Assembly: GCA_934489945.1 (NCBI GenBank)
Contig: CAKSSY010000041.1
Coordinates: 1-16,472 of the forward strand
Reading direction: 5' to 3'
Origin: an uncultured Eubacteriales bacterium
GTDB lineage: Bacteria; Bacillota; Clostridia; Oscillospirales; CAG-272
DNA: 16,472 bases
The notes below the pieces were generated by a model. It was not told the DNA's origin, did no database searches, and saw nothing but the letters and a program-made list of their open reading frames with translations. This document shows, in pieces, positions 1 through 7,690 of this stretch. The stretch's first letter is position 1; every line of letters starts with the position of its first letter. The position numbers and the translations under genes are program-made.

Positions 1-1
1 T

Positions 2-1741
2 GCCTGTACCCTTCACGAAATTCGTGAGGAATCGCTCGGCGCACGCGTGGAAAAGGTTTACCAGCCGGAGCGTGACGAAATCGTTCTGCAAATCCGGTCG
101 AAGAGCGGTGGAAAACGTCTGCTCATCAATGCAGGTGCCAACAATCCCCGTATCGGCTTTACGGGAGAGCAAAAGGAAAATCCGCAAAATCCGCCCATGT
201 TTTGCATGCTCCTCCGAAAACATCTTCAGGGAGCAAAACTCATCTCAACGGAGCAATCCGGGTTTGAGCGCGTAGCAATTCTCGGTTTTGAAACACGGGA
301 TGAAATGGGATATGAATGTACCATGTATCTCGTTGCCGAGATTATGGGAAAATACAGCAATCTGATCTTTGCAGACAGCAGGATGAAAATTCTCGCTGCT
401 CTCAAAACCATTGATTTTTCAACCAGCAGTCTGCGACAGGTTCTGCCCGGCATGAAATATGAACTTCCCCCAAAGCAGAACAAACACGATCCTATGGCGG
501 TATCGTACGAAAATTTTATGTCAATTGCCGAATCGGAGGGAAACGGAAAACCGACGGACAAGTTTATTCTTGCATCGTTTCTCGGCATTTCCGCAGCCAT
601 TGCCCGCGAGATCGCCTTCCGTGCAACGGGAAAGACCGACACGCTCTGCGACGGTTTCAACGCCTCTGCCATCTGGCGTGAATTCTCTTCCATGATGAAT
701 GGTATTCGTGAAAACACTTATACACCCACTCTTATCTGTCGCAACGATACTCCGGTAGAATATGCCTTCTGTGAACTTTCGCAGTATGGAGATGATTTTA
801 CCCATAAACATCCTGAAAGTGTCGGCGCATTATTGGATCTGTTTTTCGGGAGCCGCGACAACGAGCAACGAGTCCGTCAACGGGCTTCGGACGTGCAAAA
901 GCTGTTGACCAACTCTCTTTCCCGCGTCACCCGAAAACTGGAGTTACAACGCGCTGAACTTGACGAATGTGAACGCGGCGAACAATACAAAAAAGAGGGC
1001 GACATCATCACCGCCAATATCTATATGTTAAAACGCGGCATGAAAGAGGTCACATTGCCCGACTATGAGAACTGCGATGCCGATGGAAACCCCATGACGG
1101 TAAAAATCACGCTGGACGAGCGTCTCACTCCTGCCAACAACGCCCAAAAGTTGTACAAAAAATACAACAAGGCAAAAAACGCCAAGACCGAGTTGACTAA
1201 ACAGATCGCTCTGGATCTTTCGGAAATCGAATATCTGAATTCGGTACTGGATTCTCTTGAACGGTCTGAATCGCCGACCGACCTTGCCGAAATACGCGAT
1301 GAGCTTCACAAAAGCGGCTATGCCTCCAAAGTGAAGAACTTTACCGCCCAAAAGCAAAAAACGCCGGTCGTGGCAAAATTCAAAACGGATGACGGTATGA
1401 CCGTTCTTTGTGGCAAAAACAACATTCAGAACGAATTTATCACCTTTAAGCTCGCCGCTAAGACCGACTACTGGTTTCACGCCAAGAATGTCCCGGGATC
1501 ACACGTAGTTCTTGTTACCGACGGTAAGGAACCGACCGACCGCGACTTCACGCAAGCGGCAGAAATTGCGGCGTTCCATTCCAAGGCTTATGGCGGACAG
1601 AACATCGCCGTCGACTACTCACTTGCCAAAAACATCAAGAAGCCGCCTGCCGCACGCCCCGGTTTTGTCATTTATCACACCAACTGGACGGCATACGTCA
1701 CGCCGAAAGCCGATGATATTCGACGTTTACGTGTAAAATGA
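2..1741 (+). CDS. rqcH: RqcH/NFACT-family ribosome quality control protein (5' partial)
   Basis: The frame is open to the left edge, so the start codon lies just outside; 579 residues are visible and probably only about ten N-terminal residues are missing. The family (RqcH/Rqc2, formerly annotated as fibronectin-binding protein FbpA) binds obstructed 50S subunits carrying peptidyl-tRNA and directs C-terminal alanine tailing in bacteria. Visible hallmarks are the NFACT-N segment with DEMG and MGKYSNLIFAD, a central coiled-coil-like helical part (RKLELQRAELDECERG region), and the C-terminal NFACT-R domain with YWFHAKNVPGSHVV, QAAEIAAFHSKAYGG, VDYSLAKNIKKPP and YVTPKADD. The length fits the family's usual 560-590 residues. 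It ends in TGA followed by a strong hairpin and looks like an ordinary housekeeping gene unrelated to the sugar operon. An internal GTG at 47 is in frame but is not the real start, because conserved sequence (ACTLHEIREESLGARVEKVY) extends upstream of it. Confidence 0.93.
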   Translation, partial: ACTLHEIREESLGARVEKVYQPERDEIVLQIRSKSGGKRLLINAGANNPRIGFTGEQKENPQNPPMFCMLLRKHLQGAKLISTEQSGFERVAILGFETRDEMGYECTMYLVAEIMGKYSNLIFADSRMKILAALKTIDFSTSSLRQVLPGMKYELPPKQNKHDPMAVSYENFMSIAESEGNGKPTDKFILASFLGISAAIAREIAFRATGKTDTLCDGFNASAIWREFSSMMNGIRENTYTPTLICRNDTPVEYAFCELSQYGDDFTHKHPESVGALLDLFFGSRDNEQRVRQRASDVQKLLTNSLSRVTRKLELQRAELDECERGEQYKKEGDIITANIYMLKRGMKEVTLPDYENCDADGNPMTVKITLDERLTPANNAQKLYKKYNKAKNAKTELTKQIALDLSEIEYLNSVLDSLERSESPTDLAEIRDELHKSGYASKVKNFTAQKQKTPVVAKFKTDDGMTVLCGKNNIQNEFITFKLAAKTDYWFHAKNVPGSHVVLVTDGKEPTDRDFTQAAEIAAFHSKAYGGQNIAVDYSLAKNIKKPPAARPGFVIYHTNWTAYVTPKADDIRRLRVK

Positions 1742-1753
1742 ATATAAAAAAGA

Positions 1754-1795
1754 GGGCTGTAAAAACAATGTTTTTACAGCCCAAAATTTTTCGAC
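1754..1795 (+). terminator. Rho-independent terminator of rqcH
   Basis: A perfect 13-base inverted repeat (left arm 1754-1766, right arm 1770-1782) has a three-base AAT loop and lies 12 bases after the rqcH stop. It is followed by AAAATTTTT. The stem is GC-rich only at its base (GGGC/GCCC) and A/T-rich at the tip. It may also stop transcripts arriving from the araC gene on the other strand. Confidence 0.8.
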
Positions 1796-1837
1796 TTTTC
1801 TCTCCAAAACAAACATTCCCTTCTTTTGGAGAGAAAA
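1796..1837. terminator. Second inverted repeat between convergent rqcH and araC
   Basis: A perfect 14-base inverted repeat (1796-1809 and 1824-1837; arm TTTTCTCTCCAAAA) surrounds a 14-base loop. On either strand the stem is followed by a short run ending in A/T-rich sequence. Its place between two converging genes suggests a bidirectional or araC-side terminator. The remaining bases up to 1907 show no further gene or strong structure. Confidence 0.5.
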
Positions 1838-1907
1838 TGGCAACATAACAATATGTATTGAATGTATTGAAAAGCATCAGACGGGAAATCCTTGATTTTT
1901 TCTTTTT

Positions 1908-2738
1908 TCAGGATTTTGCAATTTGGCTTTTAATGTAGGCAGTCGGAGACTGTCCTGTGAAATTTTTGAAGGTCTTGCTGAAATGATAAATGTCGGTAAA
2001 ATGCAATTCGCTTGCAATTTCGCCAATTGTCATCATATCGTCCGACAAAAGAAGTTGTTTCGCTTTCTCCATACGATGTTTCTGGCGAAAATCCATCGGC
2101 GTATCGCCACTGTACTCACGGAACAAACGGCGAAAATAACACTCACTGACACCGCACATTTTGGCAATCTCCATAATACTCAGATCACTGTCCTTCTCCA
2201 ACAGTTCAATCCCCGCACGGATACAATCAAATTTGTTTTTTGTCATGGCACGACGGCTTTTGTGACAAATAATAGAAAAAATACGGTAAATTACAGACTT
2301 TACCTCAGGAATACAAACCAAATTGTTCCGAAACTCATCGACAAGCATATCTATGGAAATTCCGAGCGAAGCGTCAACATTTTTTATACAAATAAGTGGT
2401 TTCACCGACGGGGCAATCTCCTCCCCATCCTTTCCCGTCATGCGGAAATGAATGACCACCGTATCGTCCCGCCCGGGTGCGGTATCACGAAATCGGATAA
2501 TGTACTTTGACTCTTTTGCCGTATAAAGAAGTTGGTTTTTTTGCACATCCAAAGTGTTCCCCAACGAGTCCGTGATACTGCCGGAGCAGTTCTTGAACCA
2601 CAAAAAGGTGTGTGATTGCTTGGGTTTTTCAAGAGAATCGTATACATTTCCTCTCTGATACCAGTTTTGTGGTTTGGAAATAAAATCACTGATTCCGAAC
2701 TCACTGTAATAGAGCTCTTCAAACGAAACAATCTTCAT
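1908..2738 (-). CDS. AraC-family transcriptional regulator, divergent to the sugar operon
   Basis: A 276-residue regulator with a C-terminal AraC/XylS DNA-binding domain from about residue 186. It contains two helix-turn-helix units: LSIMEIAKMCGVSECYFRRL, then MTIGEIASELHFTDIYHFSK with the family signature continuing into FKNFTGQSPTAY. The N-terminal ~170 residues look like a small beta-rich ligand-sensing domain (AraC-binding/cupin-like) that I cannot assign to a ligand. I chose the ATG at 2738: AGAGGG lies seven bases upstream of it, whereas the in-frame GTG at 2744 would leave almost no spacing. The gene is transcribed away from the nine-gene operon starting at 2889 across a shared 150-base regulatory gap, the usual arrangement for a local pathway activator. 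Role as activator of that operon is inference; the inducer is presumably its sugar substrate or a metabolite. Confidence 0.9.
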   Translation of the reverse strand: MKIVSFEELYYSEFGISDFISKPQNWYQRGNVYDSLEKPKQSHTFLWFKNCSGSITDSLGNTLDVQKNQLLYTAKESKYIIRFRDTAPGRDDTVVIHFRMTGKDGEEIAPSVKPLICIKNVDASLGISIDMLVDEFRNNLVCIPEVKSVIYRIFSIICHKSRRAMTKNKFDCIRAGIELLEKDSDLSIMEIAKMCGVSECYFRRLFREYSGDTPMDFRQKHRMEKAKQLLLSDDMMTIGEIASELHFTDIYHFSKTFKNFTGQSPTAYIKSQIAKS

Positions 2739-2762
2739 TTTCACACCCTCTTTTCTTTTTTC

Positions 2763-2791
2763 ATTATAGCATACTTTTTTCGCTTTGTATC
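2763..2791 (-). promoter_or_regulatory. Promoter of the araC gene at 1908-2738
   Basis: On the minus strand the -10 is TATAAT (plus-strand 2763-2768), preceded by TGC, giving a perfect extended -10 (TGnTATAAT). A weak -35, GATACA (plus-strand 2786-2791), sits 17 bases upstream. Transcription would start near 2756, giving a leader of about 18 bases. Confidence 0.7.
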
Positions 2792-2821
2792 TTTTTTTAT
2801 AAATTTTAACCTTTTTTTAAC
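2791..2821. promoter_or_regulatory. Direct repeats upstream of the operon promoter, possible AraC operator
   Basis: CTTTTTTTA occurs at 2791 and again at 2811, 20 bases apart. TTTTAAC occurs at 2804-2810 and 2815-2821, 11 bases apart, about one helical turn, ending one base before the -35 of the operon promoter. AraC-type activators bind direct repeats abutting the -35, so this is the natural operator candidate. The stretch is very A/T-rich, so chance repeats are likely and confidence is low. Confidence 0.3.
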
Positions 2822-2822
2822 A

Positions 2823-2851
2823 TTTACAAACCGCTTTCCGATCGGTACAAT
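2823..2851 (+). promoter_or_regulatory. Promoter of the nine-gene sugar/ETF operon
   Basis: -35 TTTACA (2823-2828), 17-base spacer and -10 TACAAT (2846-2851), a good sigma-A match. The spacer ends in the palindrome CCGATCGG (2838-2845), directly against the -10. Transcription should start near 2858, giving a ~30-base leader that ends in the strong ribosome site AGGAGG (2878-2883). Confidence 0.75.
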
Positions 2852-2888
2852 GGAGTCAGTTGTGAAACGATTTTTTCAGGAGGAAAAT

Positions 2889-4292
2889 ATGCTGACACAT
2901 CAAATCAAAATCGGTCTTCTACCGATGAGAAGAAACACCACCAACCGCCCCGCCAAAACTTTCCTGACATGGGTATCTGCCGAGGAACGCGGACATCGTA
3001 TGGTTGACTACATCGAAAAGAATTTTGCCGATAACCACATCCGGTTCGCCGACACAAAAGGACTCGGTTGCAACGACCTGATTTTTGACGACGCCTCTGC
3101 CGCCGATGCCATTGAACGTTTCAAAAAGGAAGAGGTTGATGCGGTTTTGCTGATAAACGCCAATTTCGGCAATGAAGAGGCTGCCGCAGACATCGCCAAA
3201 GCATTGGGAAAACCGATCGCACTTTGGGCTCCGCTTGACGACGAGTATTATGTCGACGGTATGCGTCCGACCGACTCGCAATGCGGTCTGTTCGGTCTCT
3301 CCCGCCAGATGCAACGATACAACATTCCCTTCTCACACATTCCCTGTTGCCGTGTGGAGGACGACGAATTCAAAATCGGCTTTGACCGTTTTGCACGTGT
3401 TGCCTGCATGGTCAAAAATTTCACATCTCTTCGCATAGGTCAGGTAGGCACACGCCCAGCCCCCTTCTTCTCGGTCATTTGGAATGAAGGCGAATTGATG
3501 CAAAAATTCGGCATCCGCATCATTCCCATCAACCTTGCCATTCTTCAGGATCGTTTTTTGAAAACCAAAGAGGCGAAGCCGGACGAGATCGCCAAATATG
3601 TCAAGATCTTCCGTGAGAACTACCGGATGGATGATCTTACACCGCAATATCTGGAAAGAATGGCTTGCCTGGTGCTGACATACATCGGACTTTTTGAAGA
3701 ATTCCGTCTGGATGTCATGTCCGCAGAATGTTGGACAGCCACCCCCGTGATGTTTGAAGGACTTGCCCCCTGTGCCGTTTACGGAATCCTAAACGACCTC
3801 GGGTATCTCATCAGTTGTGAAAGCGATATGCACTGTGCCATGACTATGGCTCTTCTCGATTCTGCCGCATTCGGGAAAAAACGTCCTTTTATGGGCGAAT
3901 TTACCGTTCGGCATCCCGAAAACAAAAACGCCGAACTTTTGTGGCACTGCGGACCGTTCCCCCTCTCGGTCAAAGCTCCGGACTCCGTAGCCCGTCTTGT
4001 AAACCAGCGTGAATGGTTCCGCGGCAAGGACGGCGAATACACACTCGCCCGTCTTGACCAGGAAAACGGCAATTACATGATTCTTTCCGGCAAAGTCAGA
4101 ACGGTTCCCGGTCCCGAAACACACGGCACTTACATTTGGGCGGAATTCCCGGATCTTCAGAAATGGGAGGACCGGCTTTTAGACGGTCCGTACATTCACC
4201 ACTTTGTGGAAATCGAAGGCGACTATAACGCCGAAATTCGCGAATTCTGCAAGTATTTCCCCAACCTTTCCGTTGATAAATCTTTAGAATGA
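2889..4292 (+). CDS. L-fucose/L-arabinose isomerase-family sugar isomerase
   Basis: 467 residues, started at the ATG behind AGGAGG with a six-base gap; longer in-frame extensions upstream run into the promoter. The fold family (FucI/AraA) interconverts aldoses and ketoses using a divalent metal, normally Mn2+. The N-terminal half is Rossmann-like (KIGLLPMRRNTTNR; VDAVLLINANFGNEEAAA). The likely metal ligands are E280 in SAECW, D313 in CESDMHC and H437 or H438 in GPYIHHF, in the order of the Glu-Asp-His set of E. coli FucI. It is shorter than E. coli FucI (591) and is of the compact type common in Firmicutes and Thermotogae. As first gene of the operon it probably produces the ketose that is phosphorylated by one of the downstream kinases. 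The exact sugar is unknown; fucose, arabinose and related aldoses are all possible. Confidence 0.82.
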   Translation: MLTHQIKIGLLPMRRNTTNRPAKTFLTWVSAEERGHRMVDYIEKNFADNHIRFADTKGLGCNDLIFDDASAADAIERFKKEEVDAVLLINANFGNEEAAADIAKALGKPIALWAPLDDEYYVDGMRPTDSQCGLFGLSRQMQRYNIPFSHIPCCRVEDDEFKIGFDRFARVACMVKNFTSLRIGQVGTRPAPFFSVIWNEGELMQKFGIRIIPINLAILQDRFLKTKEAKPDEIAKYVKIFRENYRMDDLTPQYLERMACLVLTYIGLFEEFRLDVMSAECWTATPVMFEGLAPCAVYGILNDLGYLISCESDMHCAMTMALLDSAAFGKKRPFMGEFTVRHPENKNAELLWHCGPFPLSVKAPDSVARLVNQREWFRGKDGEYTLARLDQENGNYMILSGKVRTVPGPETHGTYIWAEFPDLQKWEDRLLDGPYIHHFVEIEGDYNAEIREFCKYFPNLSVDKSLE

Positions 4293-4304
4293 TCGGAGAT
4301 AAAA

Positions 4305-5735
4305 ATGGTAACGAATGATTTTTTACAGGCAATGATTCTGACCGAACTGGAAGATGCCGTAGGTCAGGAAAACTGTTCCACAAAGGAAATTGACAAGGTC
4401 ACTCACAGTGTCGATTATTACTGGCTGTCCCGTATGTGGGCTGACAGAGGGCGCATTATGCCCGAAGCGGATTTCATCGTAGCTCCGAAGGATGCCGCCG
4501 AGACCTCCAAGGTTCTGAAAATCGCCAACTATTACAAAATTCCCGTCACAACATGGGGCGGCGGCGGCGGAACTCAGGGCGGTGCCATTCCGGTTGCCGG
4601 CGGCATTGTTCTTGACACCAAGCGCATGAACCGGATTTACGATGTCAACACCGATGCCATGTACATAGAATGCGGTACCGGATCGATCTACAAACACATT
4701 GAATGGGCGGCAAACGAGGTCGGCAAGGCAACCATGCACTATCCTTCCTCTCTGACCTGCTCTACCGTCGGCGGATTCCTCGCGCATCGCGGTATCGGTG
4801 TTGTGTCCACAAAATACGGCAAAATCGATGATATGGTTCTGCAAATGGAGGTTGTTCTTCCGAACGGTGATATTATCAACACCGCCTCGGCTCCCAAACA
4901 TGCGGCCGGTCCCGATCTCAATCAGATTTTCATTGGCTCTGAGGGAACGCTTGGTGTCATCACGAAGGCACAGATGCGAATTTACGACCAGCCAGAGGAA
5001 CGCCGTTTCCGCGGATTCCTCTTCAAAGATATGAGCGGTGCCTTCCGCGCGGCAAGAGAACTTCTGCAAAAATTCAAGCCGTCGGTCATGCGTCTTTACG
5101 ATCCCGCCGAAACCGCTTCTTTAATCAAGAAAATTGTCGGCGTGGAACGCGACGGTGCCTTCATGAATGTTGCCTATGAAGGCGTTCACGAAATGGTAGA
5201 GGTCGAAGAAAAGATTCTTCTCGACACCTTCCGCAAATACGGTGCCGAGGATATGGGAAGCGAATACGGCGAAAAATGGTGGAAGGAAAAGATTACCTTC
5301 TTCTATCCCGGTCATATGATGGACCTGCCTCAGATGTTCGGAACCATGGACACCATTGCTCCCTACGGTAAGATTGAGGAAATCTATTGGGCAATGAAAA
5401 AAGCAATCGAAACCACTTATCCGCAGGCAAAATTCATCGCACACTTCTCTCACTGGTATGAATGGGGTGCGATGGTATATGACCGCTTCATCGTTGACGG
5501 AAAGGATGTCCCGAAGGATCCGGTTGAGGCTCTCCGTTTGCATCAGGCAATCTGGACAACAGGAGTCCGCACAGCGATTGCTCACGGCGGCGTGGTCAAC
5601 GACCATCACGGCGTCGGCATCAAACTCGGCAGACTCATGAAGGAACAGTACGGTCCTGCCATGCAGGTGTTTGAGGGAATCAAACGTGAACTTGATCCCA
5701 ACGGCATCATGAACCCCTTCAAACTCGGACTCTGA
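4305..5735 (+). CDS. FAD-linked oxidase (VAO/PCMH fold, GlcD/LctD/AGPS-like)
   Basis: 476 residues, 12 bases after the isomerase, behind a CGGAGAT ribosome site. The FAD-binding PCMH domain covers about residues 53-215: ADFIVAPKDAAE, the glycine-rich loop TTWGGGGGTQGG near residues 82-93, SSLTCSTVGGFLAHRG, and GPDLNQIFIGSEGTLGVIT near 192-210. The C-terminal half is the FAD-oxidase cap ending in NDHHGVGIKLGRL and LDPNGIMNPFKLGL. From memory, SLxxSTVGG and the HHGVG context resemble alkylglycerone-phosphate synthases, while the 476-residue length and gene partners resemble glycolate oxidase GlcD and the ETF-linked lactate dehydrogenase LctD. No histidine for covalent flavin attachment is evident. 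Next to an Fe-S protein and in an operon with an ETF, it is most simply a dehydrogenase for a 2-hydroxy acid or sugar-acid-like substrate. The substrate is not assigned. Confidence 0.85.
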   Translation: MVTNDFLQAMILTELEDAVGQENCSTKEIDKVTHSVDYYWLSRMWADRGRIMPEADFIVAPKDAAETSKVLKIANYYKIPVTTWGGGGGTQGGAIPVAGGIVLDTKRMNRIYDVNTDAMYIECGTGSIYKHIEWAANEVGKATMHYPSSLTCSTVGGFLAHRGIGVVSTKYGKIDDMVLQMEVVLPNGDIINTASAPKHAAGPDLNQIFIGSEGTLGVITKAQMRIYDQPEERRFRGFLFKDMSGAFRAARELLQKFKPSVMRLYDPAETASLIKKIVGVERDGAFMNVAYEGVHEMVEVEEKILLDTFRKYGAEDMGSEYGEKWWKEKITFFYPGHMMDLPQMFGTMDTIAPYGKIEEIYWAMKKAIETTYPQAKFIAHFSHWYEWGAMVYDRFIVDGKDVPKDPVEALRLHQAIWTTGVRTAIAHGGVVNDHHGVGIKLGRLMKEQYGPAMQVFEGIKRELDPNGIMNPFKLGL

Positions 5736-5750
5736 TAGGAGGATAACACA

Positions 5751-6827
5751 ATGAACGAAACTTGTAAAAAACACGTTGACTCCTGCCGTTTCTGTTGGAT
5801 GTGCCGTCACATCTGCCCCATCGGAAACGCCACGGGTTTGGAAAGAAACACCGCACGCGCCCGTGCTCTCGGTCTGTCTTTGGTCAATCGCGGAGTCTAT
5901 GATATTTCCGAGATTGCCGATAACCTTTACGAATGTGCCTGTTGCGGGGCTTGCACGAAGGAGTGTGTGACAGGTTGGGATCCTGTAATGTTTACGAAAG
6001 CCGCCCGTCTTGATGCGGCTCTTACAGGACAACTTCCGTCATACATTATGAAACTCGTCGGAAACTGTCTGGAAACAGGCAATGCCTACGGAAAAACCGA
6101 AATCGGAAAAACACTCGCAAGCGCAATTGCCGCACACAGCAAAAAAACCGATACTCTTCTCTTCCTCGGCATCGATGCAAGATATATGGCAGAATCCTCT
6201 GCCGTAAATGCCATCCTGGCATTGGAAAAGGCAGGTGTATCCTTCACCGTCCTTGCCGACGAACCCGCCTCCGGCGCACAGCTTGAATATCTTATCGGAG
6301 CTGCCGACGAAACCAAGAAACAAATGACCGCTTGCGCCGCGGTGTTGAATACCTTTTCCCGCGTGATCCTTTATGATCCTCAGGATGCTCTTGTCATCAA
6401 ACGCACCTACGGCGAATGGGACATCACGCTGAATGTCGAATCCATCACCTATTCCGCATTTCTTGCTTCTATGGTTGACAGCGGCAAGTTGTCGATTGCC
6501 AAAACAGATAAAAAAGCCACCTATCAGGATCCCTTCCAGCTTTCCAGAGACCTCGGAGAAACCGAGGAAGCGCGACGGATTGTTTCGGCGCGCTATACGC
6601 TTACCGAAATGCTTCTGAATCGCAGGGACACGATGTGGGCAGGCAACATTCTGATGACAGAATGGATGCCCGATGTCATCACAAAAGTAGCACAGGATCG
6701 AATTATCAACGCCCGAAATATGGGAGCAGACATTATCGTGTGTGCTTCCGTATCGGAGTATACTTCTCTGAAAAAAGCCGCTCCGGACGATGTTACTGTG
6801 CTTTCACTGGAAGAATTGGTTCTGTAA
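5751..6827 (+). CDS. 2x[4Fe-4S] (Fe-S)-binding oxidoreductase subunit (GlcF/GlpC-like)
   Basis: 358 residues, with TAGGAGG (5736-5742) directly in front of the ATG. Two complete ferredoxin-type clusters lie at the N-terminus: C12-x2-C15-x2-C18-x3-C22-P and C62-x2-C65-x2-C68-x3-C72, with an extra Cys64. This spacing is typical of GlcF, GlpC, HdrD and LutA relatives, which pass electrons from a flavin dehydrogenase. The remaining ~270 residues resemble the alpha/beta part of that family (DTLLFLGIDARYM; ADIIVCASVSEY), but the usual C-terminal cysteine-rich CCG motifs, which bind a non-cubane cluster, are absent. It should be a partner of the preceding FAD oxidase, with only 15 bases between them. 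It is soluble: no membrane segment is apparent. Whether it delivers electrons to the ETF encoded five genes downstream is inference. Confidence 0.85.
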   Translation: MNETCKKHVDSCRFCWMCRHICPIGNATGLERNTARARALGLSLVNRGVYDISEIADNLYECACCGACTKECVTGWDPVMFTKAARLDAALTGQLPSYIMKLVGNCLETGNAYGKTEIGKTLASAIAAHSKKTDTLLFLGIDARYMAESSAVNAILALEKAGVSFTVLADEPASGAQLEYLIGAADETKKQMTACAAVLNTFSRVILYDPQDALVIKRTYGEWDITLNVESITYSAFLASMVDSGKLSIAKTDKKATYQDPFQLSRDLGETEEARRIVSARYTLTEMLLNRRDTMWAGNILMTEWMPDVITKVAQDRIINARNMGADIIVCASVSEYTSLKKAAPDDVTVLSLEELVL

Positions 6828-6847
6828 TCGAAAGAAGGAAATCAAAA

Positions 6848-7690
6848 ATGTTAGTTACACTCAAGCAAATTATTACCATGGCGGATAAAGACAACTACTG
6901 CATCCCCGCCTTTAATGTCTACAACATGGAAACGGTCCTCGGTGTCATCTCTGCCGCCGAGGAAAGTCGCGCTTCCGTCATTATGCAGATTTATCCGCGG
7001 CTTTATAATGAGGGTTGCGGCAACTATCTGGCTCCCATTGTATTGGAAGCGGCAAAACGTGCAAGTGTTCCGGTCTGCCTGCATTTGGATCACGGTCCCT
7101 CCGAAAAGGAAGTCCTGCTGGCTCTTCGCAGCGGTGCTACGGGCATTATGCTCGATGGTTCTTCCCATCCCTTTGAAGAAAATGTGGCATTGACAAAACA
7201 CGTGGTCGATACTTGCGCAGCACTCGGCGTTCCGGTTGAAGGAGAGCTGGGTCATATCGGAAGTGTCAACGATGCCGCAATGGACGAATTCACTTCGGTA
7301 TCGGAAGCTGCGGAATTCGTCAAACGCACCGGAGTATGCTGTCTTGCGGTACTTGTCGGAAACGCGCACGGACACTACAAAAAGCCACCCAAACTCGATA
7401 TTGAGCGAATCGGTGCCATTCATGAAGCAACAGGCGGGACGCCTCTCGTTCTTCACGGCGGTTCCGGAATTCCCGACGATCAGGTCAAACTCGCCATTGC
7501 GGCGGGGATTCGTAAAATGAACATCGGAACCGATATCTGCTGCTCCTTCCTTGACGGCGTCAAGACCGAAATGGATAACCCCGCACACAGCATCGGTGTA
7601 GATGTCTTTATGAAAACCGCCGTTGCCTCGGTCAAGGAACTGGCACTCTCCAAGATTCATCTGACCGGTGCCGCCGGTAAGATCGGATGA
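6848..7690 (+). CDS. Class II ketose-bisphosphate aldolase (FBA/IolJ/GatY-like)
   Basis: 280 residues; the ATG follows AAGGAAA at a normal distance. An in-frame upstream extension overlaps the Fe-S gene and lacks family similarity, so it was not used. Class II aldolases cleave ketose 1,6-bisphosphates (or 1-phosphates of related sugars) to DHAP and an aldehyde with Zn2+. The motifs are present in order: the catalytic HLDHG (D81, H82), EGELGHIG (E131, E133), the zinc histidines in GNAHGHYK (H174) and VLHGGSGIP (H203), and the substrate loop MNIGTDI. Length matches FbaA, IolJ and GatY (280-290). The neighbouring PfkB kinase overlaps its stop by four bases, and the next gene is IolB-like, so the trio matches the order of steps in inositol catabolism. 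It could equally act on tagatose-, fructose- or psicose-type bisphosphates. Confidence 0.9.
   Translation: MLVTLKQIITMADKDNYCIPAFNVYNMETVLGVISAAEESRASVIMQIYPRLYNEGCGNYLAPIVLEAAKRASVPVCLHLDHGPSEKEVLLALRSGATGIMLDGSSHPFEENVALTKHVVDTCAALGVPVEGELGHIGSVNDAAMDEFTSVSEAAEFVKRTGVCCLAVLVGNAHGHYKKPPKLDIERIGAIHEATGGTPLVLHGGSGIPDDQVKLAIAAGIRKMNIGTDICCSFLDGVKTEMDNPAHSIGVDVFMKTAVASVKELALSKIHLTGAAGKIG

Noticed and set aside
2838..2845. CCGATCGG as a firm operator site
   Set aside because: An eight-base palindrome is too short to call alone; it is mentioned only as part of the promoter description.
2616..2888. In-frame upstream extension of the isomerase to 2616
   Set aside because: It would run through the operon promoter and overlap the divergent araC gene; the ATG at 2889 has a strong AGGAGG and starts the conserved fold.
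5121..6032. 303-codon minus-strand frame opposite the FAD oxidase and Fe-S genes
   Set aside because: It spans the boundary of two well-supported plus-strand genes, has no ribosome site that I can see, and its translation has no family motifs.
6635..6847. In-frame upstream extension of the aldolase
   Set aside because: It lies inside the Fe-S protein gene, and aldolases of this class begin at MLVTLKQI-like sequence, matching the ATG at 6848.
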